Shown here piece after piece: positions 35,301 to 43,839 of a DNA stretch of 56,700 nucleotides; position 1 is the first letter of the stretch; every line of letters begins with the position of its first letter. The DNA lies in assembly GCA_017456895.1 (NCBI GenBank), contig JAFTIN010000048.1:1-56700 (forward strand), given 5' to 3'. This DNA is from Clostridia bacterium (GTDB lineage: Bacteria; Bacillota; Clostridia; Oscillospirales; CAG-272). Position numbers and translations under genes: made by a program. The notes beneath the pieces were generated by a model, which worked only from the letters and a program-made list of their open reading frames with translations, had not been told where the DNA came from and made no database searches.

Positions 35301-38086
35301 TCGTGAGTCTCGTATTTTGCTTGGCTCTTGGAATCACGCTTTGCACCGTTGGCAGCCTTAGCGTCCTGCTTTTCGAGTCTCTTTGCCTCCTCCTCAGATG
35401 CTCTTCTCGCATCCTCAGCGGCTTTCTCGTTAGCTGCCCAGTTGGGATCGTATCCGGTATCGTAATCAGCGTCGGGATATACTTTATCCGCCTCGGTAAC
35501 GGGCTCCTCCCTCTCCGCAGTCTTCTTCACGGGCTTGTTGCCGTTGTAGAATGCGACGAGAGCCGCGGCAACAGCCGCTCTGTTCTGCTTCTTATCCTTC
35601 GCCTTCTCGTAAGCGGAGACTGCAGCCTCGTTCTTTGCCTCCTCCTTAGCAGCCTTCTTCTCTGCCTTGGAGCCATCATCCTTAACTACAGGCGCCTTCT
35701 CGAAGGCAGAGGGATCATAGCCTTCATCGTAGTTGCCATCGGAATATACGGTCTCCTCTGCGGGAGCGGGAGCGGGCTTTTCCGCCTTTACGGGCTTATT
35801 TGCCTTATTATCACTGAGCATAGAGGATCTCTGATCCTTCTTGTCAGCCTTCTTCTCCGCTTTAGCTTCCTTCTTGTCAAGGCGCTTGTCGTACGGAGCA
35901 GTGGATATTTCCTTTTCGGTCTTGGGAGCGCTCTCCTTTACGGGAGTCTCCTTTGCGGGCGCATCGTACGCCTCGGTATCCGCATACACGGGAGTTGGTG
36001 CAGGTGAAGGAGCGGGTTTATTAGCCTTTTCTGCCGCTTTATCCTCCTTAGCCTTCTGCTTCTCTGCAGCGGCTACTGCGAGGAGTGCCTCCTTCTCTGC
36101 CTTTTTCTCCGCCTTAGACTCCTGCTTATCCAGTTTCTTCTGCTGTGAACCGGAGTATATCTCGGGAGAGTTGTCAACCTTCTGCTTGGCAGCCTTCTCT
36201 AAAGAGGTGGGAGCAGACTTTCCGGGGGCATTATACGCCTCGGTATCGCCGTAGACGGTAGCAACAACGGGAGTGGCAGAGGGCTTATTAGCCTTTTCTG
36301 CCGCTTTATCCTCCTTAGCCTTCTGCTTCTCTGCAGCGGCTACCTCGAGAAGAGCCTGCTTTTCAGCCTTCTTCTCTGCCTTTGCCTCCTGCCTCTCGAT
36401 CTTCTTCTGCTCAGCCGCGGAATAACTGTTGGGAGCAACATCGGGCCTGTGCTTAGGAGTCTTCTCTACTACTGCGGGAGCAGCCTTCTTCGGAGCCTCA
36501 TAGGGCTCAGCGTCGCCGTAAACGACGGCCTTGGCAGCGGACTCGGCATCCTCCTTGGGAGCGGGAGCCTTCTCCTTGGCCTTCTCCTCACCGTAAACTA
36601 CGGCGAGAGCCTCACGCTTAGCTCTGTTCTTATCCTTCAGGTCTTTCTTATCAAGAGCCTTCTGGTTCTTGGCATCATAACCTGCGGTAGAGACCTCCTT
36701 AGGAGCCTTAGGCGCCTTCTCGGGAGCGGCAGCTTTAGCGGGAGCTACGTAGGGCTCGGCATCGGGATGCTCGGCCTCGGGCTCCTCAGCGGCGGGAGTC
36801 TCTTCAGCCTTAGCCTTCTTGTCAGCGGGCTGATTCTTGAGAGCCTCCTTCTCGGACTTCTTATCCTTCTTTTTATCGTATGCACTTGTGGATGCTTCCT
36901 TTTTGGTAAGGGGCTCGGAAGCGGGTGTATTGTCAACCGCTGCTACGGGAGTTGCAACGGGCACGTTATCTGTAGCGGGAGCATCTGCTGCTGCAGTCTC
37001 GACCACGACTGCGGGAGCCTCACTCTTATTATCACGCTTTGCTGCCTTGAGAGCCTTAAGTCTCGCCTTCTCTTCCTTAGCAGCCGCAAGGAGAGCCGCT
37101 GCCTCCTCGATGCCGGGATCAACGGGCTTGCCGCTGACGGGAGTTAGCACGGGCTGGCCAACAGGAGTATTTCCTGCCTCAGCCTTATTTTCAGCGGGAG
37201 CCTCGCTCTTTTCGGAAGCGGACTCGCTTACGCTCTCGGGCTGGCTGTTGTCCTGCGCCTCGGAATTATTCTTAGCGTTCTTTCTGTTCTTTCTCTCCGC
37301 TTTATTATCAGCAAGAAGGGCGTTTGCCTCTGCGATGCCGGGATCTATAGGGCGGTTGCTCGCAGGGGCTCTCATAGGGGAGCTTGCCTGACCGACACCG
37401 TCCTCGGGAACGTACTCGGGCATAGGCTCGGGCTCTGCAAAGTTAGCGCTTGCATGCCTTGCCATAATTGCATTCTCTGCATCGTAGCTTGGTACGTAAG
37501 GCTGGGTAGCCGGATCATATCCTGCACTGCCGAAGGGAACGACAGATGGCATAGTTCCACTCATCAGTGAAAGTTCGTCAACCTGATCCATATTGCCGGA
37601 AAGGGCAGTATCCGACTCTGATTCAAGAGCTCCGGTGTCATTTCCCTTCCTGGACTTTTTATTCCTCTTTTTCTTTTTACCTTCATTAGCCTCTGCCTCC
37701 GCGTTTATGGTAACGATGGGGGCAACTGCCTCTGCTCCTTCAACACTAAAGGGCATAGAGACGGAATCCGAGGTGAAATCGTCATCAAGGGTTTTGTCGT
37801 CCTCATGCTGCTTCACTTCATCTGCGAAGGTGGGGAGCTTTCTCTCCTTAGGCTTAAAAACAGGCTCCTTTCTCTCAGGCTTATCCTGTTCTGTCTTAAA
37901 GGTAGGAAGATTCTTTTCGGGCATAGCTTCACCCGAGAAATCTTCGCCTCCTGCATTGAAGTTAGGTTGCTTCCTCTTCGGAGGCTCGGCAAAGGTCGGC
38001 TCTTTTCTTGCAGGAGCCGATGTCTTTTCCGCTGGTGTCGGGGAGCTTACCTCTCCCGCGTTCTGGTTTTTAATCTGATCTGCCAT
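32336..38086 (-). CDS. Giant repetitive Lys/Glu/Ala-rich protein with C-terminal membrane anchor
   Basis: The ~1916-aa protein has no recognised family. The N-terminal half is disordered, with repeats of two kinds: KPVDPGIEEAAALLAAAK-like (2 copies, ~250-345) and VYGDTEAYxAPxK-like followed by QKKxxKxExKAEKKAEK (several copies, ~400-780). Residues ~920-1400 contain at least four ~110-aa repeats starting with YxDYxETFDxxLY, each followed by a charged coiled coil (KVRGKNLAELEK, EMLALAKADKK). The last ~450 residues are basic and helical, and a single hydrophobic segment (YGVLGAILLFVVGMILM) near the C-terminus predicts a tail anchor. A scaffold or cytoskeletal role is a guess. Start at 38086 or one codon upstream, after AAAGGA. 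Confidence 0.85.
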   Translation of the reverse strand: MADQIKNQNAGEVSSPTPAEKTSAPARKEPTFAEPPKRKQPNFNAGGEDFSGEAMPEKNLPTFKTEQDKPERKEPVFKPKERKLPTFADEVKQHEDDKTLDDDFTSDSVSMPFSVEGAEAVAPIVTINAEAEANEGKKKKRNKKSRKGNDTGALESESDTALSGNMDQVDELSLMSGTMPSVVPFGSAGYDPATQPYVPSYDAENAIMARHASANFAEPEPMPEYVPEDGVGQASSPMRAPASNRPIDPGIAEANALLADNKAERKNRKNAKNNSEAQDNSQPESVSESASEKSEAPAENKAEAGNTPVGQPVLTPVSGKPVDPGIEEAAALLAAAKEEKARLKALKAAKRDNKSEAPAVVVETAAADAPATDNVPVATPVAAVDNTPASEPLTKKEASTSAYDKKKDKKSEKEALKNQPADKKAKAEETPAAEEPEAEHPDAEPYVAPAKAAAPEKAPKAPKEVSTAGYDAKNQKALDKKDLKDKNRAKREALAVVYGEEKAKEKAPAPKEDAESAAKAVVYGDAEPYEAPKKAAPAVVEKTPKHRPDVAPNSYSAAEQKKIERQEAKAEKKAEKQALLEVAAAEKQKAKEDKAAEKANKPSATPVVATVYGDTEAYNAPGKSAPTSLEKAAKQKVDNSPEIYSGSQQKKLDKQESKAEKKAEKEALLAVAAAEKQKAKEDKAAEKANKPAPSPAPTPVYADTEAYDAPAKETPVKESAPKTEKEISTAPYDKRLDKKEAKAEKKADKKDQRSSMLSDNKANKPVKAEKPAPAPAEETVYSDGNYDEGYDPSAFEKAPVVKDDGSKAEKKAAKEEAKNEAAVSAYEKAKDKKQNRAAVAAALVAFYNGNKPVKKTAEREEPVTEADKVYPDADYDTGYDPNWAANEKAAEDARRASEEEAKRLEKQDAKAANGAKRDSKSQAKYETHEEKVLREREQRDELLLTYKEEIAREKAAKAAAKAATRKSEPNATETADVVYSDYTETFDKDAYEADKKLEEDAKAKSALENATAKADKRALSTSKEENKILSDYDKAVGKEIARMEKAAEMLALEKLNTKEEKDNAAKARALDKAEAKAKKGLTESDDVIYPDYTETFDEDLYNATREAEAEAKAADELARRDAKHAKSVSRHQSADEKATEYFDKVRGKNLAELEKHEEMLALAKADKKEQKEKEAKEKATIKAAKRFDKGLTESDDLVYDDYTETFDEALYTRTREDDLEAFAAREFAKREAKLAKTESRAQTKDEKATEYYDKVRGKNLAELEKQEEMLALAKADKKEEKERAKKALLAEKAVLKAEKSLVPVLDMDYDDYPETFDKELYNSIRQSEKDAEDAKLVAAHEKHIQKTREKRSEHENKLITDYDNLVYKNRTAMAEEKEMLDLVKKDNKETKERAKREKKQLEKDMLAAIKRAESDTGLIYPDPEYLPDEFDEKFLDLTLPESGDVVVGSVPRITTVNEIRRAERENNELAMLIKKDKKRLKKLRYDTETLKLAEKYTDSGALEMADAKTVMKDAKQMRREELDQQAVKEYEKDLKEKEMLYFMQDYDTRLKTNKRRLKRAKKYGKFMLEYGSTYDPEWDGDFNNYGLPEVHPYTEGVKLARSRRRTPKKERLSYFDKKKLSALSREQCATDNKMIEARVQYNYTMLQLEVSRVQDEFSGEYRTTKEKRWLRDSKAKLKNLKARIASATKFEKLDNERYYSVVATNFEKVDLPAKADREELIAMREELMRLLDIRDDINTQLLEIYSGTENGMRGSTKGRAKAVLRARKWARYRLGRYFNVLNKHRVTRNEKMRIFDKMDEVVDLRGQLARVNYILRKEKPVGKVKRDYLKEKKIAKRDIRILKKSIERSTIRVLKRARKREKQMRAMYLAYGVLGAILLFVVGMILMGPQILEASKLILPVNFHKYIDIILKHWPL

Positions 38087-38177
38087 CATTAATCCTTTCC
38101 GACGTGGTCGCGTCAAAGTAAGATTTATACTAAAGGCTTTTAGGCCTTACATTAAACTGTTTAATTTGGGTGATCTG

Positions 38178-38594
38178 TTATACCCTCTTATCGGGGTCGT
38201 AGTACTTGAGAAGGAAGTTCATCACGTCACGTCTCAGTACTATACCGATGAAGCAGCCGCGGTCATCCACAACGGGTACCGAGTTGTGCTCCTTTACAAG
38301 CTCAAAAAGCTCCTCCATCTTTGAATTATGGTAAAGCGGACGGGAGTAGGAGGGGTCGATAATATTACCGACGAGCGCTTTCTCCGCCGCTCTCATATTG
38401 AAATCGCTTACCGAGAGGAAATACTGAAGAATATCGTCGTTACGGAGCATGCCAACGTACCTTCCGTCACCGTCAAGAACGGGTATGGCAACGTATCTGT
38501 GAAATCTCATCTTCTCAAATCCCTGTCTCACCGTGCTGTCCGCCGTGATGTACTCAACGAGGCTCTTTGGTATTATGAAACGAAAGATATTCAT
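38178..38594 (-). CDS. CBS-domain pair protein
   Basis: The 138-aa protein consists of two CBS motifs (residues ~15-65 and ~80-135), with VAIPVLDGDGRYVGMLRNDDIL and SVPVVDDRGCFIGIVLRRDVM. CBS pairs bind adenine nucleotides and act as sensors of other domains; here the module stands alone. It lies 11 bases downstream of coaW and 91 bases upstream of the giant protein gene. What it regulates is unknown. Confidence 0.88.
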   Translation of the reverse strand: MNIFRFIIPKSLVEYITADSTVRQGFEKMRFHRYVAIPVLDGDGRYVGMLRNDDILQYFLSVSDFNMRAAEKALVGNIIDPSYSRPLYHNSKMEELFELVKEHNSVPVVDDRGCFIGIVLRRDVMNFLLKYYDPDKRV

Positions 38595-38605
38595 CGTCTG
38601 TCCTT

Positions 38606-39457
38606 TCAGTGGATATTATCTAAGTTGAAGGCCGATATCGCGCAGCCTATAGCCGTAGAAAACTCGGCAAGCTCGGGGATCGTAAAGCGAACTCCGTAGC
38701 CAAGGTGGTTAAACTCCTCAAACTTTGCCGCGCAGGAGTCCAGACGTGTAAGGTTACCCGTCAGGACTATGTCCGTTACTCCGACAGAGCGAGAGGCAAA
38801 TATCGATACCATGCCGACCGTCTCGTAGACGAGATTGGCAATACCCTTTGCGATATCCTGCTTTGTGGCAACGTCCGAGACGTTACCGAAGTTTGCGGCG
38901 GTCATATCCGCGTTCATCACGGGCTCAGCGCCCGAGGCTGTCATATCCTTGATACGAAGGTCTACGTTGCCGAGATCTCCGCTATGCGCGTACTCACTGA
39001 TATGTCCGACGTCCTCCGCGCCTACAAGAAGCTTGGAAAGGCCGAGGAGTGGTCCTCCGCCGACTCCCGTACCGCCAAGATACTTCATACACCCGTCCTT
39101 AGCGTGGACTATCGCGGTACCGGTGCCCATACTGACAACGATCGCATCGTCCAGGCCGGAAAGGTAGGTTCCTCCCCTGCCTATGCAGTCGAACTCGGGT
39201 ACCCTCACGCACTCTATGCCGTAAAGATCACGCTTGACGTAAGACGAGCCGACGCCGGTCATGATCACCTTATCAATATCGGATATAGCAATGTTATTCT
39301 CGTCCGTGAATTTGCCAAACGCTCCGTAGGTCGCTGTAAGCGGATCGTTAGCCTTTACGAGCTGCGGACTTATCAGCTCTCTTTTGCCATTCTTAACACG
39401 GAAGCCGACTATCTTGGTCGTGCTGCCTCCGACGTCAATTCCTATTACGATTCCCAT
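38606..39457 (-). CDS. coaW: Type II pantothenate kinase
   Basis: The 283-aa kinase catalyses the first step of coenzyme A synthesis. It belongs to the eukaryote-like type II family: ASKHA fold with IGIDVGGSTTKIVGF (residues 5-19), SMGTGTAIV and GTGVGGGPLLGLSKLL. Type II enzymes occur in Staphylococcus and parts of the Firmicutes and are typically not inhibited by CoA. The gene starts 8 bases after the MutS-like gene. Confidence 0.92.
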   Translation of the reverse strand: MGIVIGIDVGGSTTKIVGFRVKNGKRELISPQLVKANDPLTATYGAFGKFTDENNIAISDIDKVIMTGVGSSYVKRDLYGIECVRVPEFDCIGRGGTYLSGLDDAIVVSMGTGTAIVHAKDGCMKYLGGTGVGGGPLLGLSKLLVGAEDVGHISEYAHSGDLGNVDLRIKDMTASGAEPVMNADMTAANFGNVSDVATKQDIAKGIANLVYETVGMVSIFASRSVGVTDIVLTGNLTRLDSCAAKFEEFNHLGYGVRFTIPELAEFSTAIGCAISAFNLDNIH

Positions 39458-39465
39458 TGTTATGC

Positions 39466-41082
39466 TTAAGAACGCCTCGCGTCCATCCTTTCCATAAGGT
39501 TCTCAAAGGACAGACCGTATTTATCGGCTATGTCTCTGGCGTAGGATTTACCATCGGGCTTTGCCCTGTAGATCTTGAAGGAACGCTGTCCCTCCTCGAT
39601 ACCCGCCACGAGAGTGTCAAGCTTGATACCGCCCTGTCTCATAGAGCGCTCGTTGATCTCGGGCACGGAGGCCGCGAGCTCGTGAAGGTGGGTGGAGAAG
39701 ATGCCGCGGCACCTCATAACCGCAAATGCAGAGAGTATCTCCGAGGCAATATATGAGGCCTCGTAGGCTCCGGTGGAGGAGAGGGACTCATCGAGTAAAA
39801 TGAGCGTATTCTCATCCGCACCGTCAAATATCTCCTTAAGTCTTGCGCACTCCTCGCCAAGACGCCCCTTATCGATAGTATCGTCAGCGCCCTCGGGGAA
39901 GTGAGTGAATATGCCGCTGACGGGTGAAACGACGCACCTCTCTGCCGGCACGGGTAGACCAAGCTGACACATAGCCTGCGCCGCTCCGAGAGCGACTGTG
40001 ATAACCGATTTACCGCCTCGGTTAGGGCCTGTCAAAACGTATATCCTCGCCTCATCGTCAAACGAGAGGTCGTTAGTTACGATTTCATCGTCGATAGCAA
40101 GCGCTACGCGCGGATTGTAAAGTCCGACGGACTCAAATTTCTTATCCGCCATAGGAGCAAGCTCGGGGTAACAGATCGAACAGCCGGGGTGTGTGCTGAG
40201 CCTTACGAGAAGCTCTGCCGCTTTGGAGACAAACTCTATCTCGGGAAGAAGCTTGAGCAGAAAGTCGGTATTCTCCATAACATAGTCGGCGACGATATTT
40301 CTCCAACCCTTGACAGAGGAGCGGAAGACATCCTCTATAGCGGAGTTGAAGGCGCCGATAAGAGCCTCCTGCTTGTTATCGCTCTGCCCCTTGCCGAAGG
40401 GAGAGAGGTTTGCAATACAGGTAAAGGCGTCGTTCTTAAAGGAAAGTCTGAGTATCTTATCAAGAAGCTTACCCGACTTGAAATGCTCGGAGTTGATAGA
40501 AATAACGCCGGCGGACTCGGGGCGGAGCTCTCTGTCAAGATTAACTCCTATCGTGATACTCTTGACCTCGTGTACTCTGTCGGAGAGAGCCTCAAGCTTT
40601 TCATTAAGCTCACGGTAGTAGTCGGACTCGGTGAGCTCACAAACAAAATCGGAAAGAGCCTTAAAAGCCGGGCTCCCGATCCTGTCCTTTACACCGGCAA
40701 AGCCGCGGCGAAGTGTGTCAAGACAGGAGACGTAAAGCTCTATTTCGGTTATACTGTATAGGTAGGAGTCTGCGGAGGTGATGTTCTCACTGTCAAGTCT
40801 GCGCAGCTCTCTGATGTCGTCGAGAATGGGATGTATGCCGGATAGCGTGTCGAGTAGCTCGGGGATGGAAAGCAGGTCACGGACGGTGGACTGTCTGTAA
40901 CGAATGACGCTCTCGTCGGTGGTGAAGTAGTCGGTTAAGGACGAGGTATTAAGGGCAAATATCTCGTTGAGTCCGAGTTCGTCGCACACCTCCTCGGTAA
41001 CAGACGGCAGATTGACTCTGTTGCGGTGGAATATCTCCGACTCAAGGGTAGGATACAAGAGACTGACGTACTTATTTTCCAT
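39466..41082 (-). CDS. MutS-family ATPase lacking the mismatch-recognition domain
   Basis: The 538-aa protein has a lever/clamp-like helical region (~90-320) and a C-terminal MutS ATPase domain with Walker A TGPNRGGKS, Walker B TLILLDESLSSTGAYE and the THLHEL motif. The N-terminal mismatch-binding domain of MutS1 is absent, as is a Smr nuclease domain, so it resembles the small MutS-like ATPases of Clostridia rather than true mismatch repair MutS. Walker A has Arg where most MutS have Met (GPNMGGKS). The start at 41082 (MENKYVSLL) follows GGAGGA at 9 bases. Confidence 0.85.
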   Translation of the reverse strand: MENKYVSLLYPTLESEIFHRNRVNLPSVTEEVCDELGLNEIFALNTSSLTDYFTTDESVIRYRQSTVRDLLSIPELLDTLSGIHPILDDIRELRRLDSENITSADSYLYSITEIELYVSCLDTLRRGFAGVKDRIGSPAFKALSDFVCELTESDYYRELNEKLEALSDRVHEVKSITIGVNLDRELRPESAGVISINSEHFKSGKLLDKILRLSFKNDAFTCIANLSPFGKGQSDNKQEALIGAFNSAIEDVFRSSVKGWRNIVADYVMENTDFLLKLLPEIEFVSKAAELLVRLSTHPGCSICYPELAPMADKKFESVGLYNPRVALAIDDEIVTNDLSFDDEARIYVLTGPNRGGKSVITVALGAAQAMCQLGLPVPAERCVVSPVSGIFTHFPEGADDTIDKGRLGEECARLKEIFDGADENTLILLDESLSSTGAYEASYIASEILSAFAVMRCRGIFSTHLHELAASVPEINERSMRQGGIKLDTLVAGIEEGQRSFKIYRAKPDGKSYARDIADKYGLSFENLMERMDARRS

Positions 41083-41138
41083 TATCCGAGTCCTCCTTTC
41101 TTTGCGCACTATAATACGCGCAAGCAATAGTTTTATAA

Positions 41139-41167
41139 ATTATATCACACAATTAAAATAATATCAA
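41139..41167 (-). promoter_or_regulatory. Sigma-A promoter of the MutS-like/coaW/CBS operon
   Basis: On the minus strand TTGATA (41167-41162), a 17-base spacer and TATAAT (41144-41139). Confidence 0.75.
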
Positions 41168-41472
41168 TAGTTATTTCAAATTTTCTTCACATAACCTAAT
41201 ATTGGCAACAGAGTAATCGTTCGCTTCGGGTTCCATTTTTTAGGTAAACAATAGTTGTCATTCGCGATTTTTGAGCGTTTTTTGCGGTTTTGAAAAACTC
41301 GACACGCCCCTCGCCTTTAGCACATTTTGATCACGCAAAAAACGTGAGAAAGTCTTCAAAATATCAGTCGGGCGCGACCTCCTGGCCGGAATTTAGACGA
41401 AGCAGATGCGCAATAATTTACAATTTGTTCATAATTATTTAGCGAGTTTTTTGCCATTTACAGCCATTTCTC
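41168..41472. other. Intergenic region with no gene recognised
   Basis: About 300 bases between divergent operons. I see no open frame with an RBS, no clear hairpin with a T-run and no copy of the repeat families, only the short string CAATAGTT three times between 41127 and 41256. Confidence 0.5.
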
Positions 41473-41501
41473 TTGCATTTTTATGAATTCTCATATATAA
41501 T
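41473..41501 (+). promoter_or_regulatory. Sigma-A promoter of the flavin reductase gene
   Basis: TTGCAT, 17 bases, TATAAT, about 35 bases before the ATG. Confidence 0.75.
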
Positions 41502-41536
41502 ATATAGTGAAGAAAAATGAAAGGAACACACATAAT

Positions 41537-42193
41537 ATGACAGATAATCACGCTACTACCGGTGCGCCAAAGGTCATTCTGCTTAACGGAAGCCCGCATA
41601 AGGAGGGCACGACAAACAGAGCTCTGACCGAGGTCAAAAGAACTCTCGAATCCGAAGGGATAGAGGCCGAGATAATCCACGTCGGACACCTGTCGGTCAG
41701 GGGCTGCTCCGGCTGTTATGCCTGCGGCAAGCTTAAGAAGTGCGTACATGATGACATCGTAAATGAGATAGCGGAAAAGCTTAGGGATGCTGACGGCCTT
41801 GTTATTGGTTCTCCCGTATACTATGCATCTCCCAACGGAGGCTTCCTCGCCCTGCTTGACAGACTCTTTTACAGCAGCCGCTTTGACAAGTCAATGAAGG
41901 TCGGCGCCTCTGTCGTGGCGGCAAGGAGAGGCGGATGCACAGCCTCTTTTGACGTGCTGAATAAATACTTTACCATCAGCGATATGCCAATAGTCTCCGC
42001 AAGATACTGGAACCAGGTACACGGAAACTCCGCCGAGGATGCAGAGTCCGATCTCGAAGGACTGCACACCATGAGAGGCCTCGGTAAGAATATGGCCTTT
42101 CTCATCAAGTGTATCAGACTCGGTAAAGAGCAGCTCCCTCCCATTGAAAGGGAATCTAAGGTATACACCAACTTTATACGCAAGGATAAATAA
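41537..42193 (+). CDS. NADPH-dependent FMN reductase-like flavoprotein
   Basis: The 218-aa flavodoxin-fold protein has the FMN phosphate loop LLNGSPHKEGTTNRAL near residue 14, a CSGCYACGKLKKC cysteine cluster (~57-69) and GSPVYYASPNGGFLALLDR. The family reduces flavin, quinones or iron compounds; the cysteine motif is that of Clostridia iron-sulfur flavoprotein relatives and may hold a metal site. The start at 41537 follows AAAGGAAC. It is monocistronic, with a terminator at 42213. Confidence 0.85.
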   Translation: MTDNHATTGAPKVILLNGSPHKEGTTNRALTEVKRTLESEGIEAEIIHVGHLSVRGCSGCYACGKLKKCVHDDIVNEIAEKLRDADGLVIGSPVYYASPNGGFLALLDRLFYSSRFDKSMKVGASVVAARRGGCTASFDVLNKYFTISDMPIVSARYWNQVHGNSAEDAESDLEGLHTMRGLGKNMAFLIKCIRLGKEQLPPIERESKVYTNFIRKDK

Positions 42194-42212
42194 AACTCAA
42201 GAAATAAAAAAT

Positions 42213-42255
42213 AAAGCGCTAAAATGCACATAACAGTTGTCATTTTAGCGCTTTT
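42213..42255. terminator. Bidirectional intrinsic terminator
   Basis: AAAGCGCTAAAATG and CATTTTAGCGCTTTT arms with A- and T-tracts on the two sides, between convergent genes. Confidence 0.85.
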
Positions 42256-42274
42256 ATATCAATATTATTCTTTA

Positions 42275-42931
42275 CTACTTGATTCTCTTCTTTTTGCCTC
42301 TAATTATCAAAACGATCGAGATTATGAGTATAGATGCGCATATGAGTATAGCGCAATTCATAAAGAACTGCTGAGGCATATACATAATTATCGGATCGGT
42401 ATTGGGGTCAAAAAGCCAGTTGTCCTTGCCCGGGAAGAAGATTAGGTGGAAAATAGCGAAAGCGAGTGAGAAATTGGGCGCGGCAAGCAGCGCGAGTGAT
42501 GCAAAGAGCACAAGCGTGCTGATACCTGCATGATAGCTGAGCCCGTATCCTCTGGGGCGCGAGAGCTCTATAATTCCTATCTTATCAAAAAGGAACAGGA
42601 GAACAAAAACGAGGAGAGCAACTATAAACGCATTCTTGTTAAGGTCAAAAAGCACTTTGCAGTCCTCGAAATGAGCCTTGCCCGCCTCAGAGAACGGGAG
42701 GACGCCCGAACCAAATTCCCTGCCCTCAAGTGTAAGGAAGTCAAGCACCTCATCATAAGCCTCGATTATCTCTTCCCTTTCAAGCCCCATATCCTCCATA
42801 TCGAGCGCATCGATGTGGGCGTAATAGAAGGGACGGACGTATATCGGAAGTCCTATCGAGAAAGTGATGGTGAGCACCATTACCGAAATAGTAAATATGA
42901 ACGATAGGAGCTTGTTTAAGAATTTTTTCAT
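42275..42931 (-). CDS. DUF1461 / TIGR01906 family integral membrane protein
   Basis: The 218-aa protein has an N-terminal hydrophobic segment (~8-30), an extracytoplasmic loop with EIIEAYDEVLDFLTLEGREF and three more hydrophobic segments. The stretch FHLIFFPGKDNWLFDPNTDPII is the family hallmark. The family is common in Firmicutes and has no known function. The start overlaps the stop of uridine kinase (TGATG). Confidence 0.88.
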   Translation of the reverse strand: MKKFLNKLLSFIFTISVMVLTITFSIGLPIYVRPFYYAHIDALDMEDMGLEREEIIEAYDEVLDFLTLEGREFGSGVLPFSEAGKAHFEDCKVLFDLNKNAFIVALLVFVLLFLFDKIGIIELSRPRGYGLSYHAGISTLVLFASLALLAAPNFSLAFAIFHLIFFPGKDNWLFDPNTDPIIMYMPQQFFMNCAILICASILIISIVLIIRGKKKRIK

Positions 42932-43551
42932 CAGTTGATCTCCTTAAGTCTGCGGGAAATACGCGCTGCGACAATATCAAGGGCAGTCTTGTTTCTACCA
43001 CCGTTGATCATAATATCTGCATACTTCTTGGTAGGTTCAACGTATATGCCGTGCATGATCTTTACGGTATTTACGTACTGCTTGATAACTCCATCAATAT
43101 CCCTACCGCGCTCTGTGACGTCACGGCGAAGTCTACGAAGTATACGCTCGTCAGCGTCTGCGTCAGCAAATATTTTTATATCGAACATCTCGCGCAATCT
43201 CTCGTCGTGGAAGGTGAGAATGCCATCGACAATGATAACGGGAGTGGGTTCAATAAGAGTAAACTTCTCGGTGCGTGTGTGAATACAAAAATCGTAGTTG
43301 GGGATACTAACCGCTTCTCCGCCCTGAAGGACGCGCAGATGCTTGACAAGTAGGTCCGTGTCAAGAGCATCCGGGCAGTCATAATTGGTCTTGATCCTCT
43401 CGTCCATGGAGAGGTGATCCTGCGGTTTATAATAATTATCGTAGGAAATAATAGTTATTTCATTTGGAAACAGCTTCTTGAGTCCTTCGGCAAAGGTCGA
43501 TTTTCCCGAACCTGTGCCTCCTGCAATTCCGATAAGCAAGGGTGCTGACAT
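42931..43551 (-). CDS. udk: Uridine kinase
   Basis: The 206-aa enzyme phosphorylates uridine and cytidine in pyrimidine salvage. It has the P-loop GIAGGTGSGKST (residues 8-19), YDNYYKPQDHLSMDER, and RRDVTERGRDIDGVIKQY. The start at 43551 (MSAPLLIGI) follows GGAGGAG and is preferred over the longer frame, which would add a hydrophobic extension. It is co-transcribed with the DUF1461 gene. Confidence 0.95.
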   Translation of the reverse strand: MSAPLLIGIAGGTGSGKSTFAEGLKKLFPNEITIISYDNYYKPQDHLSMDERIKTNYDCPDALDTDLLVKHLRVLQGGEAVSIPNYDFCIHTRTEKFTLIEPTPVIIVDGILTFHDERLREMFDIKIFADADADERILRRLRRDVTERGRDIDGVIKQYVNTVKIMHGIYVEPTKKYADIMINGGRNKTALDIVAARISRRLKEIN

Positions 43552-43611
43552 TTTTTCTCCTCCGTACGCACGTATAACGAGCAAAATAATTAGGAAAGCT
43601 ATGATATATGT

Positions 43612-43640
43612 ATTATACACCACCCTGTCGCGTTTGTCAA
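43612..43640 (-). promoter_or_regulatory. Sigma-A promoter of udk
   Basis: On the minus strand TTGACA (43640-43635), a 17-base spacer and TATAAT (43617-43612), a perfect consensus. Confidence 0.85.
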
Positions 43641-43668
43641 CCGCGAAGAAAAAACGATCATTAACAAG

Positions 43669-43744
43669 TAGGCAAGAGAGATAAGTGCCGAAAGCACTGA
43701 AAATTCACGCTTTAGAGCTGGTTCGTATTATTCTCTCTTGCCTA
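43669..43744. other. Long inverted-repeat structure, possible small RNA
   Basis: TAGGCAAGAGAGATAA pairs with TTATTCTCTCTTGCCTA, a ~16-bp outer stem closing 43 bases that include the small hairpin GTGC-CGAAA-GCAC. It lies between the divergent promoters of udk and the tRNA genes. It lacks a T-run, and the outer stem is too long for a tRNA. No known RNA family is recognised. Confidence 0.5.
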
Positions 43745-43776
43745 AGAGAAAGAGAAAAATATTTTTCAAAAATCTA

Positions 43777-43805
43777 TTGACTTTCGTTTGTTTCTGTGAT
43801 ATAAT
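43777..43805 (+). promoter_or_regulatory. Sigma-A promoter of the tRNA operon
   Basis: TTGACT, 17 bases, TATAAT, ending 34 bases before the first tRNA. Confidence 0.85.
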
Positions 43806-43839
43806 ACTCAAGCGAGATTTATGAGAGCTCGAAGATTAT

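Noticed and set aside
43669-43744. A third tRNA gene
   Set aside because: The length is 76 bases, but the outer stem is ~16 bp and there is no anticodon arm or T-loop in place.
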